Assembly: GCF_018476525.1 (NCBI RefSeq)
Contig: NZ_JAHCST010000039.1
Location: 1 to 64,000 of the forward strand
DNA: 64,000 bases
Direction: 5' to 3'
Source: Acrocarpospora catenulata
GTDB taxonomy: Bacteria > Actinomycetota > Actinomycetes > Streptosporangiales > Streptosporangiaceae
The notes beneath the pieces were generated by a model, which was not told the origin of the DNA, did no database searches, and saw only the letters and a list, made by a program, of their open reading frames with translations. The stretch's first letter is position 1; every line of letters begins with the position of its first letter. Position numbers and translations under genes: made by a program. Below are positions 1 to 9,248 of this stretch, in pieces.

Positions 1-1
1 C

Positions 2-53
2 GCCCACCCATGTTGACCTTCGGTCGGACCCGGCTCCGCCGGGCTGGTGGGCC
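2..53 (+). repeat. Dispersed double-hairpin repeat, copy A
   Basis: A CCCACCC block is followed by a small TTCG-loop hairpin (GACC-TTCG-GGTC type, one base shorter here) and then by the hairpin CCCGGC-TCCG-CCGGG and a GGTGG block. The same arrangement recurs on the minus strand at 28261-28330 and on the plus strand at 58757-58812. The rest of 54-244 holds no gene I can support. Confidence 0.6.
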
Positions 54-244
54 TCCCTGCTCCGGCTGGCCGGAAGAGGCCCGGGCGAACGGGAGAACCA
101 CGACACCCCAAGCCTTCCGCACACCGCCGTGAGGCGATGGGGGTGGCGAAGGAAGGGGTGAAGTCGTCACCTACGCCGACGGTGGCTGTTGCCCAGGTCG
201 CTTCCTGAAACGACGAAGGTTGGCGGCCGAAGCCCGCATCTCTT

Positions 245-1666
245 CTACCGGTGCATCCGGGGCATTGAGGGCGTTCGCCATAGCTGGTTACTGCCGTGCG
301 CCGGTGGGATCGTTCGGAGGAACCGTACTGCCGCTGCGCCGGAGAGGTAGGCGATCAGTGCTGGCGTTGGCCAGCCGAACAGTGTGGGGATCGTGCTGGG
401 GAGCAGGCTGTTGCTGAGTAGGCCCAAGATGACAGCGGCGAACCCTGTGACGGCCAGTGCCAGGCGTGGTGCTGGGTGGCTCGCTGCTTGGGTCAGGGGG
501 AGTGGGATTCCGTTGGGGGGTCGGGCTCGCTGGGGGGTGCTGCGGAGTTCGATTGGTCCGAAGATTGCGACCAGTAGTGCGAGGACGAGGCTGAACATGA
601 TCAGCAATGGGATTCGCCAGGCGTACCAGGTCGCTGAGCCGACGCTGGGAGTGGGCAGGATGCCTGCGAAATGCAGTGTGCCCAGGAGCAGGATCGCGGC
701 GCTGATATGCCACAGGAAGATCGTCAAGATGACGGCATTTACGGCGATCACCCCCAGCCACGCGCGCGAGTGCCGAAGCCACTGTTCAACGCGGTCACGC
801 AGCAGTAGCGCCGCCCCGAGTTGGACGGCGGCCACCGAAAGCAGGGCCAGGCTCGGCGGCGACATGTTGTGCAGCCGCTCCCCTGGCACGTCGATCATGC
901 TGACCGGGTAGGGGCCGACCAGTGTGAGCAGCAGCAACGTACCGAACCCGCCGAACAGCAGCGGCAGCGCCACGCGGGCGCGGTTAGCCGGCAGGCCGTC
1001 GCGCCAGGCGAACCCCATCTGGTGGATGGCCAGCCAGCCGAACAGGTAGTTGCCGTTGCCCCAGAACGGCTCACCGAGCAGGCGGGCGAGGTCACCGAGG
1101 GCGACAAGACCGACCAACACCAAAGGAACCGCCAGGCCGTACCTGCGGTGCAGGGCGTACATCACCGGGGTCAGCACCACCACGACCAGGTACGCCACGA
1201 GGAACCACAGCGGAATCGAGGCGAACCACACCACCAGACGGACCCGGGCGGGACTGGCGTCGAAGAACAGGCGGGCGACCAGCGCGCCACCGGCCATGAC
1301 CAGCACCAGGGTGGTGGTCGGGCGGATCAGCCGGCCACCCCGGTTGAGCAGCCATTCCGTCGCGTTCCCGCCTCGCCGACGTTCGGCGGCCAGCGACACC
1401 GCGTTGGCGTACCCGCCGACGAAGAAGAACACCGGCAGAACCTGCGCCACCCAGGTCAGGGGGTACGCCCATGGCAGGTCCGGCAGCGCCGACGAGGCGG
1501 TCAGCTCGCCATGCCTGTCGTAGCCGACCACCGTCACCAGCCAGTGCCCGAGGACCACAGCGAGGATCGAGACTCCCCGCAACAGATCGATGAACCGCTC
1601 CCGTGACGGCGGCGTCTGCTCAGCCCGCCGCCGAACACCTCGCAGCGCGGCGCCAATGCCGTCCAT
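245..1666 (-). CDS. Acyltransferase 3 family integral membrane protein
   Basis: 473 residues. The N-terminal part reads FIDLLRGVSILAVVLGHW, the start of the acyltransferase_3 (OafA/YrhL) domain, whose His in the first membrane helix is the presumed catalytic residue. About ten hydrophobic segments follow, with the conserved PVFFFVGGYANA stretch near residue 75. Family members move acyl groups onto surface sugars, lipids or antibiotics at the membrane; the substrate here cannot be read. It is a separate ATG-started gene 38 nt downstream of the lyase gene and co-oriented with it, so it may belong to the same transcript. The C-terminal tail beyond the last helix is Arg/Pro rich and unremarkable. 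Confidence 0.8.
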   Translation of the reverse strand: MDGIGAALRGVRRRAEQTPPSRERFIDLLRGVSILAVVLGHWLVTVVGYDRHGELTASSALPDLPWAYPLTWVAQVLPVFFFVGGYANAVSLAAERRRGGNATEWLLNRGGRLIRPTTTLVLVMAGGALVARLFFDASPARVRLVVWFASIPLWFLVAYLVVVVLTPVMYALHRRYGLAVPLVLVGLVALGDLARLLGEPFWGNGNYLFGWLAIHQMGFAWRDGLPANRARVALPLLFGGFGTLLLLTLVGPYPVSMIDVPGERLHNMSPPSLALLSVAAVQLGAALLLRDRVEQWLRHSRAWLGVIAVNAVILTIFLWHISAAILLLGTLHFAGILPTPSVGSATWYAWRIPLLIMFSLVLALLVAIFGPIELRSTPQRARPPNGIPLPLTQAASHPAPRLALAVTGFAAVILGLLSNSLLPSTIPTLFGWPTPALIAYLSGAAAVRFLRTIPPAHGSNQLWRTPSMPRMHR

Positions 1667-1704
1667 GTCGTCAGTGCCTCGTGATGATGGGCATCACCCC
1701 ACCC

Positions 1705-3159
1705 CTACCCCCTCATCGCCCGTCCACGTGGCTGATTGCCAGGTGGCAGGTGATCGGAAGGTGGTGCGACGGGTTCGAATCGTGCGAAGAAATGGGCCAG
1801 TACGCGCGGCGCCGTCACGAGCCGGTAGGCGGGAGATTTGTGAGCTCCGTCGAGTACGTCCCGCATTGATGCGATGACGTGGTCGAGATGGGCCCTTCCG
1901 TAGACGCGTCGCGGTAGGGCGAGCCGGGCGCAGGGAAAGTCCCTGTTCACCAGGGTCCCGCTGGTGGGATCGACGGTGGTGAGATGGAACACTCCGGCGG
2001 ACATCCGCACGCCGCCGTGCAGATAGAGGTCGGCGGTCAGCGCGATGCCGGGGTTGTCCTCCGGCGTGAGGTGGGGGTAGAGCCTGGCCACGTCGACGTA
2101 CACACCGGAGCCTCCGGCGGGAGTGCTGACCGGCACGCCGACCTCGCGCATGCCGTCGTGCAGGTACTCGATCTGCGCGACGCGGTGCCGGAGGTAGTCC
2201 TCGTCCAGGGCCTCGCGCAGCCCGATCGCCAGAGCCTGCAGGTCCCGCCCGGCGAGGCCGCCGTAGGTGGGGAAGCCCTCGAACAGCACCAGCCGCTGCC
2301 GGCACTCGTCGGCGAGCTGATCACTCCGCACCGCGACGAAGCCGCCGATGTTGACCAGGCCGTCCTTCTTGGCGCTCATCCAGCAGCCGTCGGCCAGGGC
2401 GAAGAAATCCCGGGCGACATCCGCGACCGGGCGGCCACGCTGACCCGCTTCACGCTGGGTCACCAACCAGGCGTTCTCCGCGAATCTCGACGCGTCGATG
2501 AAGACCGGGACGCCGAACCGGTCGGCGAGTTCACGGACGCGTCGCATGTTCTCGAGCGAGACGGGGGAGGAACAGGCGAGATTGTTGACGAGGGTCGCGA
2601 CGATGGCCGACACCCGGCCGCGATGGTTTTCCAGTGCGGCCTGAAGCTTGTCGAGATCGAAGTTGCCCTTGAACGGGTGCGGCTCGTCGAAATCCCATGC
2701 GATGTCGGCCAGCAGGTCCACGGGTAGCGCGTCCCGATACTCGACATGGGCCCGGGTCGTGTCGAAAAGCGTGTTGCTGAGGACGATGCCGCCCGGCCGG
2801 GCGATGCTCTGCATCACCAGGTGCTCTCCGGCACGGCCTTGGTGCACGGGCACGATGTGGTCGTATCCGGTGATGTCCCGGACCGTCTGCTCGAAGTCGT
2901 CGTAGCTCCGCGACCCCGCGTATGTCTCGTCACCGACCATCAAAGCGGCCCACTGCGTATCGCTCATGGCTCCGGTGCCGCTGTCGGTCAGCAGGTCGAT
3001 GTAGATGTCCTGGGACTTGAGGTAGAACGGGTTGTAGCCGATGCCCCGTAAAAGTCGCTCCCGCTCGGCCCTGGACGGGAGCCGGATGGATTCGACGACT
3101 TTCGTCCGATACGGTTCCCGTACGGGCTCCCGCGGTATCCGTTCGCGTTTATCGTTCAT
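1705..3159 (-). CDS. Divergent tryptophanase/tyrosine phenol-lyase family PLP enzyme
   Basis: 484 residues. The family start (GYNPFYLKSQDIYIDLLTDSG) and the PLP lysine motif MSAKKDGLVNIGG are intact. So are the YAGS tyrosine, the HQGR arginine, the D/R pair in FIDASR, the carboxylate-binding LPRRVY arginine, and an FFARF segment matching the family's FFTARF. These support C-beta/C-gamma elimination on an amino acid. The block after GVR that sets side-chain choice (the MERG arginine in tyrosine phenol-lyase, an E/V pair in tryptophanase) reads MSAGVFHL and matches neither. The true substrate is therefore open. GAGG lies 6 nt before the ATG. The gene is 24 nt downstream of the flavoenzyme gene, so the two form a bicistron divergent from the LAL regulator. 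Confidence 0.8.
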   Translation of the reverse strand: MNDKRERIPREPVREPYRTKVVESIRLPSRAERERLLRGIGYNPFYLKSQDIYIDLLTDSGTGAMSDTQWAALMVGDETYAGSRSYDDFEQTVRDITGYDHIVPVHQGRAGEHLVMQSIARPGGIVLSNTLFDTTRAHVEYRDALPVDLLADIAWDFDEPHPFKGNFDLDKLQAALENHRGRVSAIVATLVNNLACSSPVSLENMRRVRELADRFGVPVFIDASRFAENAWLVTQREAGQRGRPVADVARDFFALADGCWMSAKKDGLVNIGGFVAVRSDQLADECRQRLVLFEGFPTYGGLAGRDLQALAIGLREALDEDYLRHRVAQIEYLHDGMREVGVPVSTPAGGSGVYVDVARLYPHLTPEDNPGIALTADLYLHGGVRMSAGVFHLTTVDPTSGTLVNRDFPCARLALPRRVYGRAHLDHVIASMRDVLDGAHKSPAYRLVTAPRVLAHFFARFEPVAPPSDHLPPGNQPRGRAMRG

Positions 3160-3183
3160 TTCTTGCCTCTGATGGGGGAGACG

Positions 3184-4557
3184 TCAAAATATTCCTGGCC
3201 CTGGGGTCAGGATATGGTCGGGATCGAACCTGGTCTTCGCCTCGGCGAAGCCCTTCCACGCCGCCCCATAGCGATCCCGCCACTCTTCGCTGGATAGCGG
3301 TAGGGCAGCGTGCGGGTAATGTGTTCCGTTGAGTTCACGAGCTCGCGCGTAAAGGGACCTGTTGTGGGCCACGGCAGTTTCCCAATGGCCTTCTTCGGCC
3401 CATTTCAGAATTCCGAACAGGAAGCACTTGTTCTCCTGGTCCGGCACGCGGAACAACGGGAGATCGAGCTTCCTTCGGTCGACGGCGTACTGGACGACGG
3501 GAAAGTAGTGGTCGACCTCCGACGGACTCACCTCGGCCAGGGCGTCGGCGGCGAAGGCCTGGATCTCGGAGGCCGGTACGAAGACGTCGCTCCACACATG
3601 GCAGAGCCGGTACCGCCCGTCGGTTTTGAGTTCGTCCAACTGCGGACCCATTCGCATGAGCCAGTCCCGGTAGGTGGAATCCACGGAGGACTCCAGCCCT
3701 GACTGGAACTTCAGCCCGGAGAGCACACGATCGTCCGCCGGGCGTTCCGCGGACACGTAGGAGACCAGCTGGAGAAGGTGGTTCCATTCCGAACCGGCGC
3801 CGGGCAGGGCCAGGCCGATGACGTAATCCGTCCGCCCGTCGTCCACGACCGTCAGGTGGTCGGAAAGCTGGTCCGCCACGGTCGCGTAGGGCAGGTTGTA
3901 CACGCGTACGTGCGAGGGCGCGGGGATGAGGCGAACCGTCGCCCGTACGATGATCCCGCATTGGCCGAGACCGCCGAGCACCGCCTCGAACAGGTCGCTG
4001 TCGCGCCATCGGGAGCAGGTGAGGAGTTCGCCTTCGCCGGTGACGACCTGTAACTCGTAGGTGTTGTCGATCTGCAGCCCGTATCGGAAGGTGCTGCCGC
4101 CGATACCGCCCATGGACAGCGTGCCGCCGACGCTGAGGTCGAGGAAGTCGGTGAGCACCGGAGGCGTCAGCCGGTGGGGCAGGGTGTGGTCGACGACGGC
4201 GCTCCACAGGATTCCCGCATCGACGGTGACGCGGTCCTCTTCGAGAGCGTGGACGGCCGCGAGTCCGCTCGTTTCCAGCACGATGCCCCCGGCGACCTGC
4301 GACTGCCCTGCGAGCGAGTGACCCTGACCGCGTGGGGCGACGGGGATCCCGTGCCGCCGGCAGAATTTCACCACCGTGACGACGTCTTCGACATCCTGTG
4401 GCCGGACCACGGCAGCGGGTCGGTTCCTGATGAAGTGACCGAAATCCTGGGATGCGCCTTCCAGCGCTTCCGGAGTGGTGGTGAGGGTGCCGCGGAGCTG
4501 CGAGGCGAGCCGTCGCAGCAAACCGTCTCGCTCGGGTGACGGTGAGCGTGATGACAT
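3184..4557 (-). CDS. FAD-linked oxidoreductase, cytokinin-dehydrogenase-like
   Basis: 457 residues from the ATG at 4557, which has AGGGG five bases upstream; a GTG nine codons earlier is less likely. It carries a PCMH-type FAD domain with the covalent-flavin motif GQGHSLAGQSQVAGG (His in GHS). Next come TDFLDLSVGGTLS, which keeps the Asp used by plant cytokinin dehydrogenase to take the amine proton, and the VLGGLGQCGIIVRA segment. The protein ends in DPDHILTPGPGIF, as CKX proteins do. The family oxidises secondary allylic amines or alcohols. A cytokinin or another amine or indole substrate is possible. No signal peptide is seen. First gene of the unit facing the LAL activator. Confidence 0.78.
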   Translation of the reverse strand: MSSRSPSPERDGLLRRLASQLRGTLTTTPEALEGASQDFGHFIRNRPAAVVRPQDVEDVVTVVKFCRRHGIPVAPRGQGHSLAGQSQVAGGIVLETSGLAAVHALEEDRVTVDAGILWSAVVDHTLPHRLTPPVLTDFLDLSVGGTLSMGGIGGSTFRYGLQIDNTYELQVVTGEGELLTCSRWRDSDLFEAVLGGLGQCGIIVRATVRLIPAPSHVRVYNLPYATVADQLSDHLTVVDDGRTDYVIGLALPGAGSEWNHLLQLVSYVSAERPADDRVLSGLKFQSGLESSVDSTYRDWLMRMGPQLDELKTDGRYRLCHVWSDVFVPASEIQAFAADALAEVSPSEVDHYFPVVQYAVDRRKLDLPLFRVPDQENKCFLFGILKWAEEGHWETAVAHNRSLYARARELNGTHYPHAALPLSSEEWRDRYGAAWKGFAEAKTRFDPDHILTPGPGIF

Positions 4558-4698
4558 GTGAACCCCTGGGACGTTGAAGATCACGTACTCGAGCGCGCAC
4601 GACTACGGCAAATGCGCTGACTGGGCGCGACCAAGGCGGGGAACGGCAGGTTGCCCAGCCTGCAACCGATGCTCACAGAGGCGACCACCGAGGCAACT

Positions 4699-4773
4699 CA
4701 CTTGAACCGGGTAGTCCGCAGTCGTCGATACTCACGTCCTGAGCGCTCCGCACCCCACCTGAACCGAGTAGTC
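4699..4773 (+). promoter_or_regulatory. 18-bp direct repeat pair upstream of the LAL gene
   Basis: CACTTGAACCGGGTAGTC (4699-4716) and CACCTGAACCGAGTAGTC (4756-4773) match at 16 of 18 bases with starts 57 bp apart. A perfect 6-bp inverted repeat GTGCTG-T-CAGCAC sits at 4832-4844, just before the likely LAL start. They lie in the divergent spacer between the flavoenzyme and LAL genes and look like activator or repressor sites. If the LAL frame were read from the upstream TTG at 4651, the repeats would encode two HLNRVV segments, which is unlike LAL N-termini. Confidence 0.45.
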
Positions 4774-4854
4774 AGCGGACTTGTGTGCCGGCCGCTGCGC
4801 ACCTGGGAGCGTGCGTACAAGTCATTGCCAAGTGCTGTCAGCACAATCAGGCGT

Positions 4855-7737
4855 ATGAGGTCGAAGAGCAGCAGGGTTCCTGCCCTGTCCCCGCCGGCGC
4901 GAGTCTCCCGCGTGGCACAAGGAATTCCTGGCCTGGCCTCCGACCACGGCTTTCCGCCGTGGAGGCAGGCTGATGACGACAGCCGGGCCGGCGAGCCCAG
5001 CCGTTTTGTTGGCCGCGACCACGAGCTCGCCCGCTTGAGGGGATGCGCCGAGCGGGTCCGCTCCGGCCTGACCGAGGTGGTGGTCGTCGAGGGTGAGGCC
5101 GGGATCGGCAAGACATCTCTGATCAATCGGCTGTTGCAGGATCTGGATGACTTCCTGGTGTTGCGGGCCACCGGCGACCGGAGTGAAACCGATCTTCCGT
5201 TCGGTGTCGTCGACCAGCTGACCAGGTGCGTTCCGGGTGATCAGCTGGAGGAGTTCACGCTCCTCGGGCGGGACGCGCTGACTCCGTACCCCGGGAACCA
5301 CATGTCGCCCTTCTCGGTGGGCGCACAGTTCACTCGCCTGCTGGACCAGCTTCAGTCCGGGAGCCCGATCGCGATCGTGGTCGACGACGTGAACTGGGCC
5401 GACGATTCGTCACAGCGGGCGCTGGCTTTCGTGATCCGACGTCTGTGGGCCGACCGCGTTCTTCTGGTTCTCACGTTGCGACCCGAAGAGATGACGCTTT
5501 CACCGGCCGCTGTCGACTGGCGGCGACTGGTGCTCGGCGTCTCCAACGGTGATCGTCTGGTCCTGAGCACGCTCTCCCTGGAAGAGGTCACAGCCTGGGC
5601 GGAACGGGAGTTCGCCGGGCGTTCCCTCCCGCCCGGTACGGCAGAAGCCCTTCACCATGTCACCCGAGGGCACCCGCTCCACCTGCAGACGGTCCTGGCG
5701 GAGATGGCCGGCCCTCGCCTTGCCCCCGCTCCTGTGCCCCGGCCGCTGTCGGCTGCCCTCCGGCGGCAGGCCGGACTCCTTCCGGTGAATTCCCGAGCCC
5801 TTCTCGAAGCGCTGGCCGTGCTGGACACCTGGGTTCCGCTCCGGCTCGCCGGCCATGTGGCGGGCCTGGACGACGCGGAAGCGGCCGTTCAACCCCTCGT
5901 TGACACCGGCTTCGTCTGGCACCGTGCCGAGGGTCCGACGAGCAGCGTGTCGATTCGGAACGAGCTCCAGCGGGACGCGGTCGTGAGCACGACCTCCCCA
6001 TGGCGTCTTCGCGAACTGCACGCCACGGTGGCGCCCCTGGTGAACAGCGCCGCCAGTTGGCGGCACAAGGTCGCCGCCGCCGGAGTGACGTCTCCCGGCC
6101 TCGCCGCGGAGCTGGAGGGGGCCGCGGCGAAGGCCCTCGAAACCGGCGACGTCGAACGTGCCGCCACCTATCTGCTCTGGGCCGCGGATCTGCTCGGCGA
6201 GCGCGGGCAGCGTGAGCGGTTGCTGCTGACGGCCGCCGCCCATCTGATCTGGATTGACAAGTTCTCGCGGGTGGAGCAGTTGATGGACGAGGTGCGCTCA
6301 TGCGAGCCCTCAACGCTCCGGGACCTGGTCATCGCGGCTTTCGCGATCTCCCAGGGCGAATCCACGGTTTCGGAGATGCGACTGGCTCGGGCGATGGACT
6401 CGGCCGAGTCCGCTCCGGGCATGGCGTGGGCCGCCGCCATGGCGGGGGTCTGGCTGGGGACGTACCTCATCATCAAAGGACAGGGCGAGGAGGCCGCGCG
6501 ATTCTCGCGACGAGTGCTGCGGATGGACTTTCCGGGCATGCATTTCGCGCGACGCGCCAAAATCAACCTCGTCTACAGTTCCGGCTTTCACGGACCGCAG
6601 GCGGCTCTCCGGCGACTGGATGAGGTTTACGGTCCTGCCGGGTCCGCTGCTGAGGACTTCACCGCGGACCACCTCATGTGGCGTGGCATCCACCGTTCCC
6701 TGGCCGGCGAGCTGCGGTCCGGCGCCGAGGACATCCAGGAGGGCCTGGACTACGGAAAGGTGCTCGGCCAGCCCATGCTCGACGAGTTCGGGCAGATTCA
6801 CCTCGGCCTGATCCGGTACCTGTCCGGCGCCTGGGACGACGCGGTGATCAGTACCAGGAAGTCCATCCTGGTGCAGTCCACCGAAGGCAGACCCTGGCTC
6901 TACGCGCATTCCTACGGTCTGCTCGCGGCTGTTCACGCGGGACGAGGTGACTTCGTCTCGGCCCAGAAGTGTGCCATGACGGCCGAGGACTCCCTCCTCG
7001 GCGTCAGCTGTCTGACCTGGGTGATCATGGCGAAGGCCGCCATCCATCAAGCAGCCGGTGACTATCGGTCGATGCTGGACGCCATGCGCCCGCTGATCGA
7101 CACGCCGGAAACCACGGGACAGCGAATGCTGGAGTTGTGGTGGTTACCGGTGTACGCGGAGGCGCTCATCGAGTGCGACCGGAGAACGGAGGCGGAGGAA
7201 GTCCTGGCGCGACTCGGGTCGCTCGCCGCGGATATCCCCTATCTCCGCCTCGCGGAGCCCTGGTTGTGCGGCAGGTTCGCGGACCGGAGCAGTGACCACG
7301 AAACCGCGCTGAGCATGTACGAGCATGCCGTGCGATCTCCGGTGGACCTGGATGAGAACCCGATCCATCGCGCGTTCGCGGAACAGGCCTACGGCACGGC
7401 ACTGCTCGCCGGCGGTTATGCGGAGGACGGGCACGCCTGGCTGGCCACCGCTCGCGACCGGTTCACGAGTGTCACAGCGTTCGCGTTCGCCCGGCGGTGC
7501 GAGAAGCGACTCGCGGGTGCGCGATCTTCCGCGCCGGCGGCGGCCGACAAGCTGGCGGGCATGACGGAACGGGAGCGCCACATCGCCCATCTCGTGGGCA
7601 ACGGACTGACCAACAAAGAGGTCGCGGCCGAACTCTTCATCAGCACGCACACGGTCAACTACCATCTGCGGAACATCTACGCGAAATTGGGCATCAGCAG
7701 TCGGCGCAGCCTGCGGGACCATGTCCGGGGGATTTAG
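4855..7737 (+). CDS. LAL-family LuxR transcriptional regulator (AAA ATPase)
   Basis: About 960 residues from the ATG at 4855. A TTG at 4651 and a GTG at 4912 are also in frame, and none has a strong ribosome site. FVGRDHEL opens the AAA/nSTAND domain near residue 51, with Walker A GEAGIGKTS near 80 and Walker B IAIVVDDVNWAD. A long helical TPR-like middle follows. The C-terminal LuxR helix-turn-helix reads MTERERHIAHLVGNGLTNKE. LAL proteins are ATP-dependent, usually pathway-specific activators, common beside secondary-metabolite or catabolic genes. The divergent lyase/flavoenzyme pair is the obvious target (inference). Confidence 0.88.
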   Translation: MRSKSSRVPALSPPARVSRVAQGIPGLASDHGFPPWRQADDDSRAGEPSRFVGRDHELARLRGCAERVRSGLTEVVVVEGEAGIGKTSLINRLLQDLDDFLVLRATGDRSETDLPFGVVDQLTRCVPGDQLEEFTLLGRDALTPYPGNHMSPFSVGAQFTRLLDQLQSGSPIAIVVDDVNWADDSSQRALAFVIRRLWADRVLLVLTLRPEEMTLSPAAVDWRRLVLGVSNGDRLVLSTLSLEEVTAWAEREFAGRSLPPGTAEALHHVTRGHPLHLQTVLAEMAGPRLAPAPVPRPLSAALRRQAGLLPVNSRALLEALAVLDTWVPLRLAGHVAGLDDAEAAVQPLVDTGFVWHRAEGPTSSVSIRNELQRDAVVSTTSPWRLRELHATVAPLVNSAASWRHKVAAAGVTSPGLAAELEGAAAKALETGDVERAATYLLWAADLLGERGQRERLLLTAAAHLIWIDKFSRVEQLMDEVRSCEPSTLRDLVIAAFAISQGESTVSEMRLARAMDSAESAPGMAWAAAMAGVWLGTYLIIKGQGEEAARFSRRVLRMDFPGMHFARRAKINLVYSSGFHGPQAALRRLDEVYGPAGSAAEDFTADHLMWRGIHRSLAGELRSGAEDIQEGLDYGKVLGQPMLDEFGQIHLGLIRYLSGAWDDAVISTRKSILVQSTEGRPWLYAHSYGLLAAVHAGRGDFVSAQKCAMTAEDSLLGVSCLTWVIMAKAAIHQAAGDYRSMLDAMRPLIDTPETTGQRMLELWWLPVYAEALIECDRRTEAEEVLARLGSLAADIPYLRLAEPWLCGRFADRSSDHETALSMYEHAVRSPVDLDENPIHRAFAEQAYGTALLAGGYAEDGHAWLATARDRFTSVTAFAFARRCEKRLAGARSSAPAAADKLAGMTERERHIAHLVGNGLTNKEVAAELFISTHTVNYHLRNIYAKLGISSRRSLRDHVRGI

Positions 7738-7843
7738 CCAGGAGCGTCGGGCAGGTGCCCGATCGTTCCCCTGTGCGTTGATCTGAGCGAAAGAGGGAAA
7801 TTCGTCCGTTTTGGGTGGGTTCTGGGGCGGTAACTTTCATGGC

Positions 7844-8404
7844 ATGGGGGGTCTACGTTGTGTGGATGGGTCGTACCTGTCGGTTGATCCGGTGGTCTGC
7901 CGGGATCGTACGGGCGCGCCGTACGAGGTCACGCTGGCGCTGAGAAGGGACGGCACGCCCTACGGGACGGTCGGGGAGCGCTGTGGATGGTTCCTGGCTC
8001 GGGTCGCGCGGGAGGTGGTCCGGGCTCGGGATGAGAGCGGTGCGTGGGCGGATCCGGACGACCGATTTCCCGAAGGGACGGAGGAGCTGTTCGCGCTGCG
8101 GTATCGGGCCCGGACCGATGTGGTGGGGCAGGGGGAGCTGCGGTGCCAGCTCAGGACCATCCCGTCGTGGGTCCCGCGCGAGGGCGGCGGGCAGCGGGGC
8201 GAATGGCGGGTGACCAGGCGTGCCTTCCTGGAGGCGTGGGGTGGGAGTGGCGTCGGGCTACGCGCGGTGCTGACCTCCGGGCAGCTGGCCGGTTTCCTCA
8301 ATGACCTGGTCAGAGAGGCAGAAGCCCGACTTGGCACGCATTACAGGACAGAACCCAACAGCAACGTCATATGGGGAGCGGGCACAGTCCTACGCCCCCG
8401 ATAA
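7844..8404 (+). CDS. Hypothetical protein
   Basis: About 186 residues from the ATG at 7844; a TTG at 7811 is also in frame. I do not recognise the family. It is soluble-looking, rich in Arg, Gly and Trp, with no membrane segment or signal peptide. It contains repeated WxxR patterns and a C-terminal helical part (AGFLNDLVREAEARLG). It sits between the LAL gene and the prenyltransferase, 61 nt upstream of the latter. Third-position GC is high throughout, which favours real coding. Confidence 0.55.
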   Translation: MGGLRCVDGSYLSVDPVVCRDRTGAPYEVTLALRRDGTPYGTVGERCGWFLARVAREVVRARDESGAWADPDDRFPEGTEELFALRYRARTDVVGQGELRCQLRTIPSWVPREGGGQRGEWRVTRRAFLEAWGGSGVGLRAVLTSGQLAGFLNDLVREAEARLGTHYRTEPNSNVIWGAGTVLRPR

Positions 8405-8465
8405 TTGCTTGACCCCGGCTGTCTCAGAGTCGGCCTGAGACGGCGGGCCGAAATATGGGGGCCCC

Positions 8466-9248
8466 ATGGGCGTGCGCGAACTCCTCTACCGCAACCTGGT
8501 CTACAAGGTCTACGAGCGCAGGCTGGAGCGGAAGCTCGCCGCCGCGGACGGCCCGATCCCCAGGCACGTGGGCGTCATAGTGGACGGCAACCGCCGCTGG
8601 GCCAGGATGATGGGCCTGGAGGACGTCAACCGCGGCCACCAGAAGGGCGCCGACAAGATCACCGAACTGCTGGCCTGGTGCCGCGAGGCCGGCGTGGAGT
8701 ACGTCACGCTCTGGCTGCTCTCAACCGACAACCTGTCCAGGCACAAGTCCGAGCTGGAGCCGTTGCTCCAGGTCATCGAGGGGTTGGTGGGGAAGCTCGT
8801 CGATCAGGGATGGCACATCAAGCCGATGGGATCGCTCGATTTGCTCCCAGATCACACGGCTCGTGTCCTGAAAGATGCAAAAGAAGTGACATCGGACCGT
8901 CCCGGGCTGATTGTGAACGTTGCGGTTGGGTATGGAGGAAGACGTGAGATCGCTGATGCGGTGCGTTCCCTCCTACAGGAACACGCCAGCAAGGGCGCGA
9001 GTATCGAGGACCTCGTGGAGGTCCTCGATGTGGAGCACATCGCCGAGCATCTCTACACCCGCGGCCTGCCCGATCCTGACCTCGTCATCCGGACGTCGGG
9101 CGAGCAGCGGCTCTCCGGTTTCCTGCTCTGGCAGAGCGCCCACTCCGAGTTCTACTTCTGCGAGGCCTACTGGCCGGACTTCCGCAGAGTGGACTTCTTG
9201 CGGGCGCTGCGCTCCTATGCGGCGCGTCACCGGAGGTACGGCTCCTGA
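8466..9248 (+). CDS. Short-chain cis-prenyl transferase, (2Z,6E)-farnesyl diphosphate synthase-like
   Basis: 260 residues. The catalytic motif is VDGNRRWARMMG, in the form seen in Mycobacterium Rv1086 (a Z,E-farnesyl diphosphate synthase) rather than the DGNGRWA of undecaprenyl/decaprenyl diphosphate synthases. WLLSTDNLSR and the C-terminal RTSGEQRLSGFLLWQSAHSE signature bind the allylic and isopentenyl diphosphates. It adds isopentenyl units in cis to make the starter for polyprenyl carrier lipids of the wall. Its position ahead of a PhoH2 gene resembles the mycobacterial neighbourhood. The short-chain product is inferred from motif and context; a full-length UppS role is the alternative. 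Confidence 0.88.
   Translation: MGVRELLYRNLVYKVYERRLERKLAAADGPIPRHVGVIVDGNRRWARMMGLEDVNRGHQKGADKITELLAWCREAGVEYVTLWLLSTDNLSRHKSELEPLLQVIEGLVGKLVDQGWHIKPMGSLDLLPDHTARVLKDAKEVTSDRPGLIVNVAVGYGGRREIADAVRSLLQEHASKGASIEDLVEVLDVEHIAEHLYTRGLPDPDLVIRTSGEQRLSGFLLWQSAHSEFYFCEAYWPDFRRVDFLRALRSYAARHRRYGS

Noticed and set aside
54-244. 3' end of a TnpB-type transposon gene at the window start
   Set aside because: The sequence has a vague resemblance, but no zinc ribbon, catalytic motif or convincing frame is visible.
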